Source: Peptoniphilus lacrimalis DSM 7455 (GTDB taxonomy: Bacteria; Bacillota; Clostridia; Tissierellales; Peptoniphilaceae). From it: a stretch of DNA of 64,000 nt. Positions within the stretch are counted from its first letter, which is position 1. Every line of letters starts with the position of its first letter. The notes beneath the pieces are model-generated. The model had not been told where the DNA came from and searched no databases. It worked only from the letters and a program-made list of their open reading frames with translations. Made by a program: the position numbers and the translations under genes. This document shows, in pieces, positions 57,366 to 64,000 of this stretch. The stretch is from NCBI RefSeq assembly GCF_000378725.1, contig NZ_KB900372.1, forward strand, positions 93,470 to 157,469, written 5' to 3'.

Positions 57366-59832
57366 TTTCTATCCCTTCCTTTAATTCTTCTGGTTTAGTT
57401 GTCATTAACTTATACAATTTGGTATCTTTAGGGAATCTATCTACAAAAGGTACTATTGTGTTTCCGTAGAATAGTAATCCCTCTCCCTCATTGGAATTTG
57501 TTACGTAGGATAACTGATAAAGAGATATATTTAACTTGTTCGCTAAAATTTCCCTATCACCACTAGCTTGATTAAGCATTAAGATAAAATCTGTGTTATC
57601 AAATATATTTTCTATTTCAGGACTGGCTAAAAGGTCCTTTACATTTTGTGTTAATCCTGTTGGAATCCCACCCCATTTTCTAAATCTTTTCCAGATTTCT
57701 ATGGAATATGAGGCTGTTTGTTCTTCTCTTAAAAGCAAATGGAATTCGTCACAGTAATATCTGGTTTCCTTCTTATTCCTATTAATAGTTACTCTGTTCC
57801 ATACTTGATCTTGAACAATTAACATACCTATTTTTCTAAGTTGCTTTCCTAATTCCTTAATGTCATAGCAAAGAATTCTATTGCCTGTATCTACATTAGT
57901 CCTATGGTTAAATACATTAAGACTACCTTTGACATAAATTTCCATTTCTACTGCTAATTTTTTCCCTACCTTTTCTTCTTGTTTTAAAAGTAAATTATAT
58001 AAATCTTCTAAAATTGGCATATTTTCAGGAATAGGATTGTCGAAGTAATCCTTATATAATATTGGAAGGCATCTATCAATTACTGAAGTTTCTTCTGCAC
58101 TTAACCCTTCCTTTCCTACTACAAGTTCAAACAGTGAAAGAATAAAGTCAGACTTTAAAGATAAGGGATTGTCTTCATCGGCATAGTCTACATTTATATC
58201 CAACGGGTTTATATAATCCTTACTTGTTGGCGATATTTTTATAACTTCTCCACCTAGTGCATTAGTTAAATTTCCATACTCCCCTTCCGGATCACATATA
58301 ATGATGTCATCTTGTGTGATTAAAAAAGCATTGGTAATTTCTCTTTTAGCCGAAAAAGATTTACCACTACCAGGCGTTCCAAGTATTAAACCGTTTGGAT
58401 TCTTTAAAAGCTTTCTATCTGTCATAATAATGTTACGACTTAAAGCATTTAATCCGTAGTATAAGCTCTCTCCTTCTAAGCACAGCTCTTCTGTTGTAAA
58501 AGGAATAAAGACTGCTGTAGAGCTAGTTGTAAGTCCTCTTTTTATTTCGATTTCATTTTTTCCAAGTGGCAGGGAGGAAATTAGTCCTTGTTCCTGTCTA
58601 TAGTTAAGATTTTTCAATACACAATTATGTCTACCTGCTATTGAATTTAGTTGAAAAATTATATTACTCAATTTCTTTCTACTTTTTTCCATATTTGTAA
58701 ACAAAATAGTTATGACAAACATTCTCTCATTATGATTTTGAAGTTCTACCAATAGTTTCTTAGCATCATTACCATAGGTAATTAAATCGCTTGGAAGAAT
58801 ATCAATATCATATCCTGATCTTATAGCCTTCTTATTTTCTTCAATTTTCATTTTATCCAAGTCCGTTATTTTTCTTTTAATCATCTTTATAGCTTCTGTT
58901 TGATCAATGGAATTTATATGAAATGTTACAATCATATTTTCTTCAACTCCTAAAAATTCTGATAATAATCTATCTGATAATTCAGGTGCTAGAATTTGTA
59001 GAAAGTTTACTTCTCCAAAGTATTCTCCAATTTTAAATTGATTGTTAGATGAAAAGTTAAATGATGCTGGTACTATATAATCCTTAGTAGATAGTCCACT
59101 ATATTTTAGGTCTTCAAATGAAAAAACAAAATTCTTATTTGGATTTAAGATATCGTGAATAACCTTTAACCTTTCATATCCACTTAATACATAAGCTTTT
59201 ACTCCCATCTGCTTAAAGTTATTTAATATATCCATTTCCATTCTTTCAAGTCTTGTAGTTGCCTCTTTTAAATCTTGTGCTTGTAAGCTAAAGGTGATAT
59301 ACATATATTTAGTAAGTCCATTATTTCCTTTTTGACTCTGATTTTTTAGCATTTCCCTGTACTCTTTTCGTATTTCATTATATGAATCGTTTCTATCCGG
59401 AACATTGATGTTTTTTTCTACTTCTTCATTTTTTCCTATGCGATTAATATATGAAAGTTCTATATCAACACTTGGATCAAAATAGTTTAAAAAACTTGAA
59501 AATTCATTAAATATACTTTCCTTATCTTCTTCTGTTGAAAGCTGGTAGTTAATATCTAAAAAACGTATCATTTTATTAAATTTGTTCTTCTCAACTTGGC
59601 AAATCCCATTTCTCAACATTCTTAAATAAGGGATTGTTTCCTGAACGCTCTTTTTCTTCTTCCCACCAAAAAAGGAAAGCTTCTTTTTGGGCTTTCCTTT
59701 TTCTTTAGAAATATTTGCTTTTTTCATCTTTTTTTGACTTATACTAATGCTTTTTAAATCTTCTTTTTGTTTTTTTAAATTTCTTTTTTCTTGATTTAAT
59801 TTTTTCTGTTGTTTTTTCTGTATTTGATTCAT
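57337..59832 (-). CDS. virB4: VirB4-like conjugation ATPase (CD1110 family)
   Basis: The product has 831 residues. A basic helical extension (about 1-70, [18 protein letters not shown]) precedes the conserved body. Walker A is [16 protein letters not shown] at about 483-498, the Walker-B-like region is [10 protein letters not shown] at about 695, and an arginine-finger-type stretch [19 protein letters not shown] follows. VirB4 energises assembly and DNA movement through the type IV secretion channel. The ATG overlaps the PrgI stop by four bases. Confidence 0.92.
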   Translation of the reverse strand: MNQIQKKQQKKLNQEKRNLKKQKEDLKSISISQKKMKKANISKEKGKPKKKLSFFGGKKKKSVQETIPYLRMLRNGICQVEKNKFNKMIRFLDINYQLSTEEDKESIFNEFSSFLNYFDPSVDIELSYINRIGKNEEVEKNINVPDRNDSYNEIRKEYREMLKNQSQKGNNGLTKYMYITFSLQAQDLKEATTRLERMEMDILNNFKQMGVKAYVLSGYERLKVIHDILNPNKNFVFSFEDLKYSGLSTKDYIVPASFNFSSNNQFKIGEYFGEVNFLQILAPELSDRLLSEFLGVEENMIVTFHINSIDQTEAIKMIKRKITDLDKMKIEENKKAIRSGYDIDILPSDLITYGNDAKKLLVELQNHNERMFVITILFTNMEKSRKKLSNIIFQLNSIAGRHNCVLKNLNYRQEQGLISSLPLGKNEIEIKRGLTTSSTAVFIPFTTEELCLEGESLYYGLNALSRNIIMTDRKLLKNPNGLILGTPGSGKSFSAKREITNAFLITQDDIIICDPEGEYGNLTNALGGEVIKISPTSKDYINPLDINVDYADEDNPLSLKSDFILSLFELVVGKEGLSAEETSVIDRCLPILYKDYFDNPIPENMPILEDLYNLLLKQEEKVGKKLAVEMEIYVKGSLNVFNHRTNVDTGNRILCYDIKELGKQLRKIGMLIVQDQVWNRVTINRNKKETRYYCDEFHLLLREEQTASYSIEIWKRFRKWGGIPTGLTQNVKDLLASPEIENIFDNTDFILMLNQASGDREILANKLNISLYQLSYVTNSNEGEGLLFYGNTIVPFVDRFPKDTKLYKLMTTKPEELKEGIEIDRQREVKN

Positions 59833-60167
59833 TTACTCCTTTCCTTTCTTTGTTTCTTTATATCATAAATACATTCTGTCTTGTATATCCTTATACTTGT
59901 CTGTCTTTTCTTATCTATAATATACTTTAAATATTTTTCAAAATAGATCCCGTCCTTTTCATAAAGAGTTGCAAATATTATAGGAAAAGACACACCTATC
60001 ATAATTAACATAGATAGGTCATTAGGCAGCACTTTTTTTGTCATTAAATATACTGGAAATCCTATTAGACCTGCAATTGTAAAGCCAATTAATTGTCTTT
60101 TTGTTAGATTTAGAGCTACCTTTGTTTTTACTTTCGTTAAGTCCTTTGGGACATTTACATAAGCCAT
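59829..60167 (-). CDS. PrgI-family membrane protein
   Basis: The product has 112 residues. It begins AYVNVPKDLTKVKTKVALNL, then TKRQLIGFTIAGLIGFPVYL, and has two membrane helices (about 30-50 and 55-72). The pattern VPKDL...KTKVALNLTKRQL is the PrgI/VirB3-like signature. PrgI proteins form part of the inner-membrane channel and always accompany virB4. It is one base overlapped by the upstream gene (TAATG). Confidence 0.88.
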   Translation of the reverse strand: MAYVNVPKDLTKVKTKVALNLTKRQLIGFTIAGLIGFPVYLMTKKVLPNDLSMLIMIGVSFPIIFATLYEKDGIYFEKYLKYIIDKKRQTSIRIYKTECIYDIKKQRKERSK

Positions 60168-60427
60168 TATTCTAAACCCTCTAAGTAAAAGCCATATATA
60201 TTTTCTCTGTTCAGATCTTCTAATGATTTTCCCAAATTCACTGCTATTTCTAAGACTTTTTCATTCGTTTCTTCTCTATTATCTAAAACTTCCGATATTT
60301 TTCTTATAATCATTCTATTTTGTATTTCTCTTGTAATATATCCCCCTATTAAAAGTATTGGGAGTCCTATTATTCCAAGTGTTTTTAGATTAATTTTTTT
60401 GTCCTTTTTTCTTCTAATTTTCATCAT
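60167..60427 (-). CDS. Small single-span membrane protein of the transfer operon
   Basis: The product has 86 residues. A basic N-terminus (MKIRRKKDKKINLK) and one helix (LGIIGLPILLIGGYITREI) lead to a soluble helical tail (EVLDNREETNEKVLEIAVNL). Such small proteins sit between VirB6 and PrgI genes in Tn1549-type elements. The function is unknown. GGAG precedes the ATG pair, and the second ATG is also possible. Confidence 0.65.
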   Translation of the reverse strand: MMKIRRKKDKKINLKTLGIIGLPILLIGGYITREIQNRMIIRKISEVLDNREETNEKVLEIAVNLGKSLEDLNRENIYGFYLEGLE

Positions 60428-60441
60428 CTTCTCCTTTTTTA

Positions 60442-61305
60442 TTAATGAGCATTTAAAATTGATTTTGCAATACTTCCTGATTTCATCATAGTTATACCAA
60501 GTATTAAGGTGTATCCTAGTAATTCAAAAATACTTTTGTGTATGTCTGATATATTTAAAGTCTTAACAAGTACGGCATAAATTCCTACGCATATAAGTAA
60601 GAATAAACCTTGCAAGCCAAGTGCGAAGAGCCCTCTTATATAGTTTGTTCCAATACTTCCCCATTCTTTATTACCCATTGTGGCAAAAGGTATGGCGCAA
60701 ACTGAAGTATAAATATATATTTCTATCATCCTGCCGTATAGAATAACTGTAATGAGTATTGATATCCCTTGAATTATCATCTTTACAATTGCTGTCTCTA
60801 ATACTATAGTCATTAATTTTCCTATTGACTCTCCTTTTAGGCTATCTACCATATTAGCTATATCACCTGGAGAAACTTTTGCACTAGCATTTGCCACACC
60901 TGCTGCCTTTCCTATTAAATTCTGTGCCACATCAAATACTGCCATAGAAAAGTCAAAAGCATGAGATACAAGCCATACTGCTATCCACATTTTTATCATA
61001 TATTTAAAAAAATCAAAGGTATCTGTGTCATGCATATTATTTTTGTTCATTACCATTTGAATTAATTCAATACATAGTACAGCCGTTATGATAAGACCTG
61101 CTATGGGAAGTATAACATTTTCTGAAATAGACTTTATGAAGTGGAAAACCTCCGAGTTCCATCCACTCGGAGTCTTTCCTACCTCATTTGCTATCGTTGA
61201 TACTTTGTCATTTATATCAAGGAGCATTCCGCTTAAATTTTCCTTGATCATATCAATAAGTATCTCCGAAAAAAACTCTTTGATCTTATCTACTATATTA
61301 AACAT
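60442..61305 (-). CDS. VirB6/TrbL-like channel membrane protein (CD1112 family)
   Basis: The product has 287 residues. It has about six or seven hydrophobic helices after an amphipathic start (NIVDKIKEFFSEILIDMIKE). Characteristic segments are NEVGKTPSGWNSEVFHFIKS-type sequence at about 40-58, FKYMIKMWIAVWLVSHAFDF at about 104-123 and NKEWGSIGTNYIRGLFALGL near 215. It forms the DNA-conducting inner-membrane core with VirB4 and PrgI. It is two bases from the maff2 stop upstream. Confidence 0.85.
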   Translation of the reverse strand: MFNIVDKIKEFFSEILIDMIKENLSGMLLDINDKVSTIANEVGKTPSGWNSEVFHFIKSISENVILPIAGLIITAVLCIELIQMVMNKNNMHDTDTFDFFKYMIKMWIAVWLVSHAFDFSMAVFDVAQNLIGKAAGVANASAKVSPGDIANMVDSLKGESIGKLMTIVLETAIVKMIIQGISILITVILYGRMIEIYIYTSVCAIPFATMGNKEWGSIGTNYIRGLFALGLQGLFLLICVGIYAVLVKTLNISDIHKSIFELLGYTLILGITMMKSGSIAKSILNAH

Positions 61306-61306
61306 T

Positions 61307-61410
61307 TTATTTTAACACGTTTGCTAATAGCGGTATTAGTTTTAAACCTATGAGTACAATTCCCCCTCCAGCCATAAGCTGCTTAATACCTTGAGATTTA
61401 GCACCAGATA
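61307..61410 (-). CDS. maff2 small membrane protein, 3' exon
   Basis: The exon encodes SGAKSQGIKQLMAGGGIVLI and GLKLIPLLANVLK, then TAA. This is the conserved C-terminal half of Maff2-family proteins of ICE transfer operons, a VirB2-like small membrane protein. The 5' exon is beyond the window because a group II intron interrupts the gene just before the GAKSQG motif. Splicing should restore it, although the exon-intron boundary is set only to within a few bases. Confidence 0.75.
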
Positions 61411-61455
61411 GTGATAGGTAATCCTTTGATGTTATCTCCGGATTTTCCCCCACTT

Positions 61456-61490
61456 CACACCGTGCATGCGACTTTCACCGCACACGGCGT
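61456..61490 (-). ncRNA. Group II intron domain V
   Basis: On the minus strand a 34-base hairpin has CGCCGTGTGCGGTGAAAGTC, then GCATGCACGGTGTG, with a GAAA tetraloop. The CGC catalytic triad replaces the more usual AGC. It is the most conserved part of group II introns. Confidence 0.85.
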
Positions 61491-61558
61491 TCCATCACAA
61501 GAAAGATTTTCACGTTTTAACTAAGACTTACACACTTCGTAACAAATTATTTTTTTCT

Positions 61559-63427
61559 CTAAATTAGTGGCAGTTCTGCCATTTTTCTAAGCTTATTACA
61601 TTTCTCAATCTGCTTGACTGTTAACCCAAGCTCTTTTATATATTTTTGGATTGTATCTACTTTTGTTGCATGGATGAGTATATGAACTGCTTCTGTAACA
61701 AGAATTAAGTTGCTGTAACTATCTGTACCGCCTTGTTCAAGCGGTATCTTGTGATGGCAATGTATGTCGTTTGGTATAAGTTTTACACCTGTTACTCCAC
61801 ATCTGCCATATTGAGCTGCAAAGAGCGAGATTCTGTTGTCTGCAAACTCTATGCTTTTATCAAGCACAGGATGTCTCATCAACCAAACAAGTGTATCTAC
61901 ATCAATTTGCAGATTTTTATGAATAAAAGCTCTGCCCTTTACAGTGTATTTATTTACAACCTTTTTCTTGTGTTTTGCGTCCTTTGTCCTAATATATCCA
62001 ACTGGAATTAGCGGATGTCCATTAAGGAAGCGAAGCTGTTTACTTTTTCCATATTTTTCTTTGATAAATCCTTTGTTTAGCGTTCCACTGGTTTTAATAT
62101 CAAGTCTGTTGTTCATCTGCTTTTTAATGTGAAAGGCTATTTTAGCAAAGTCCAAACTTACATTTGTTGCTATTTGGTAGTAATTATGCAAGCCTGAAAC
62201 AGTGGCATTATACTTGGCTATTGCTTTGTACTGTTCCTTTTTGTTTGCAGGTCTTTTTATATCCGCAACACATTTAGAAATATCTTCTTTTGCATTTTTC
62301 AGTGCCTTATCACTTATATGCGACTGTACAACAAACTTTTTGCCTTTTGGTTTAACCTTCAGCTTGAAACCTAAGAACTCCGAATACTTTTGTTTTAGAT
62401 TTGTTATTTTAGATTTTTCTTCACTTACATTTAGTTTTAATCTGTCTTGCAACCATTTTGTAACTGCCTGATAGGTTCTTTTTGCATCGTAGTAATTACG
62501 GCAAAATATCTTAAAATCATCAGCATACCTTACAATGTATATTTCTTTTAGGTTGCTTGTTCTTAAAGCTCTGTAGGTATGGCTTTTTATCTCTGTTCCT
62601 TGACTGTTCGTTCTCTGTTTATATGGATAATGCGTGGGCATTGTCAGCCATTGAGAAGAAACCCACCAATCTAATTCGTTCAAGACTACATTAGATAGTA
62701 GCGGTGATAATATACCGCCTTGTGGTGTTCCCTTTGTTGGTGTAATTACCTTTTTATCGGGCATAACTATGTCTGCTTTCAGCATTTCCTTAATGATACA
62801 AAGTAGCTTTTTGTCTTGGATACCCAAATTCCAAAGTTGCCTTATGAGCTTTGCATGATATACATTGTCGAAAAATCCTTGTATATCAATATCAACTACA
62901 TAGTGTAAGTGCTGTATCTGCATTAGTCTCGCACATTCTGCAATAGCGTGTTCCGTACTCCTGTTAGGTCGAAACCCATAGGAGCTGTCATGAAACTTGG
63001 CTTCACATATCGGCTCTAATATTTGCAAGATACATTGTTGTACAATTCTGTCTACAATAGTCGGTATTCCTAAAGGTCTTATTTTCCCATTAGGCTTTAG
63101 TATCTCCACTCTCTTTACAGGGCGTGGTTTATACCAATGAAACTGTTTTTGTATGAGAGAAATGTATTCTTCTTCATTTAGCCTTGATAGATGTTTTATT
63201 GTTCTGCCATCTACTCCGGCTGTATGACTTCCTTTGTTCCCTTTGATACTGCGATAGGCAAGTTTTATATTTTCTCTTGAAGTTATCAACTCCATTAAAT
63301 TTGAAAATACTTTATTCTTACTGCTATCTTCATATAAATCATCAAGGACTTTTTGCAAGTCATAGTATTCCGTATAACGGATTTTGCTTTGTTTCAGTGT
63401 TTGTTTCGAAGTGGACACAGTCACCAT
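61559..63427 (-). CDS. ltrA: Group II intron reverse transcriptase-maturase (LtrA type) with HNH endonuclease
   Basis: The product has 622 residues. The reverse transcriptase spans about 75-370: GVDGRTIKHL, ILKPNGKIRPLGIPTIVDRI, SYGFRPNRSTEHAIAECARL, GTPQGGILSPLLSNVVLNEL and the catalytic IVRYADDFKIFCRN (YADD at about 299-302). The maturase X domain follows to about 480. The C-terminus has an HNH-type endonuclease (HCHHKIPLEQGGTDSYSNLI at about 555-575). It splices the intron RNA and copies it into DNA for retrohoming. It is apparently complete. The start is either the ATG at 63427 or a GTG a few codons later that is better spaced from AAAGGAG. Confidence 0.92.
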   Translation of the reverse strand: MVTVSTSKQTLKQSKIRYTEYYDLQKVLDDLYEDSSKNKVFSNLMELITSRENIKLAYRSIKGNKGSHTAGVDGRTIKHLSRLNEEEYISLIQKQFHWYKPRPVKRVEILKPNGKIRPLGIPTIVDRIVQQCILQILEPICEAKFHDSSYGFRPNRSTEHAIAECARLMQIQHLHYVVDIDIQGFFDNVYHAKLIRQLWNLGIQDKKLLCIIKEMLKADIVMPDKKVITPTKGTPQGGILSPLLSNVVLNELDWWVSSQWLTMPTHYPYKQRTNSQGTEIKSHTYRALRTSNLKEIYIVRYADDFKIFCRNYYDAKRTYQAVTKWLQDRLKLNVSEEKSKITNLKQKYSEFLGFKLKVKPKGKKFVVQSHISDKALKNAKEDISKCVADIKRPANKKEQYKAIAKYNATVSGLHNYYQIATNVSLDFAKIAFHIKKQMNNRLDIKTSGTLNKGFIKEKYGKSKQLRFLNGHPLIPVGYIRTKDAKHKKKVVNKYTVKGRAFIHKNLQIDVDTLVWLMRHPVLDKSIEFADNRISLFAAQYGRCGVTGVKLIPNDIHCHHKIPLEQGGTDSYSNLILVTEAVHILIHATKVDTIQKYIKELGLTVKQIEKCNKLRKMAELPLI

Positions 63428-64000
63428 CTCCTTTCGGATTTGATTTTCTTTGTCATACTCGAAGCTGTGTTTGTCTTAATTTCAGTTCTTGTACTTTCCT
63501 GTGACTGGTGGCTATCCCTCCACGAACTTATTATTTTCGCTTCATAGGTACTGTGCCACCGCTTTCACCAAGATAAAGAACGGTTATATGCTGTTTTTTT
63601 CAGTCATTTTCCCATTCAACACTTCATTAGCATTAGACTGCTTCCATGCTCTTGGCTTACCACGTTCCGACAATCTTATCTTTGAATACGTTTAGGTTCT
63701 TCCTCTAAGCCTGTGTTTAGTTTTCACCATATCGCCTGTAACGATATATGGATTTTCATAACAACCATTCTTACTCATCCACAAACACCCCATCTTTGAT
63801 GGGAATTGCCGTTAGGCAAATTCAAACGTTTAGACCCTTACATTCGGAAGTACGTCAGTACTTTGGTATACACATTCTCACCATGCGTATTCGACACCCG
63901 ACATATAGGTAGCACCGTCCACCTCTGAACAGCTTTCGTGTCTGATGTTAATATCAGTCTTACGGCTACTCTCTGCCGACTTCACCGAGCTTTTGACAAT
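63428..64000 (-). other. Intron domains I-III, non-coding
   Basis: There is no protein-coding frame. The sequence is more GC-rich than the neighbouring genes and contains several short inverted repeats, as expected for the 5' ribozyme domains. Exon-binding sites cannot be assigned by eye. Confidence 0.6.

Larger units (their letters stand above)
61411..64000 (-). mobile_element. Group II intron inserted in maff2 (5' end beyond window)
   Basis: The intron ends with a domain VI-like stem and CCTATCAC at 61411, next to the maff2 exon. Domain V lies just before. A maturase gene is inside domain IV, and 63428-64000 is non-coding structured sequence of domains I-III with GC-rich helical stretches. 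The first nucleotides (expected GTGYG) are not reached, so the intron runs past the right edge. It is oriented with its host gene, as required for splicing. Confidence 0.85.

Overview
This window is AT-rich DNA from a low-GC Gram-positive anaerobe. The S-layer-homology surface protein, the ECF-type transporters and the Clostridioides/Tn1549-type conjugation genes fit a Peptoniphilus/Anaerococcus/Finegoldia-like or related clostridial host, but nothing in the window fixes the genus. Nearly all genes lie on the minus strand. The exception is the mobC-relaxase pair near 33-34.6 kb.

Region 1 (about 1-11.9 kb) looks chromosomal and is decaying. It opens with a large secreted SLH surface protein that runs off the left edge. 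After it come a truncated GIY-YIG protein, a DUF2075-like remnant, a small membrane protein with an in-frame stop, a LOG-family protein, two alpha/beta hydrolases, an AlkD-like protein, a frameshifted GNAT acetyltransferase and a broken PadR regulator. Four copies of a short dispersed repeat lie between these genes.

Region 2 (about 11.9-16.6 kb) is a junction zone. It holds a lone large serine recombinase beside the 5'-truncated padR, a 45-residue ORF, a double-ATPase ECF gene cut off exactly at its first Walker A motif, and a KilA-N protein.

Region 3 (about 16.6 kb to beyond 64 kb) is most of an integrative and conjugative element of the Tn1549/CTn type, based on gene content and order. Three overlapping large serine recombinases form the integration end. 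Next come small regulatory genes (a sigma-like protein behind an attenuator) and a transport cargo: TetR, ECF S, T and AA components, two half-size ABC exporters and a MATE pump. Three near-identical palindromes flank tetR and the operon start. A candidate oriT with mobC and relaxase follows, then an OB-fold protein, a roughly 3650-residue ArdC-like/methylase/helicase protein, topoisomerase III, DUF4366, a surface coiled-coil protein, DUF4315, an NlpC/P60 hydrolase, an orphan DNA methyltransferase, VirB4, PrgI and a VirB6-like membrane protein. The last gene, maff2, is split by a group II intron whose maturase fills the right edge. The coupling protein VirD4 and the far end of the element are not in the window.

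The least expected observations are: (a) a type III toxin-antitoxin locus of ToxIN/AbiQ type between the giant helicase gene and topB, with promoter, antitoxin RNA repeats and terminator intact but the toxin truncated and frameshifted; (b) a calcium-binding-like tag shared by the giant helicase and the cell-wall hydrolase; (c) a TetR operator set that defines a transport regulon; and (d) an ECF ATPase gene broken at its P-loop, which predicts where the missing piece should be.
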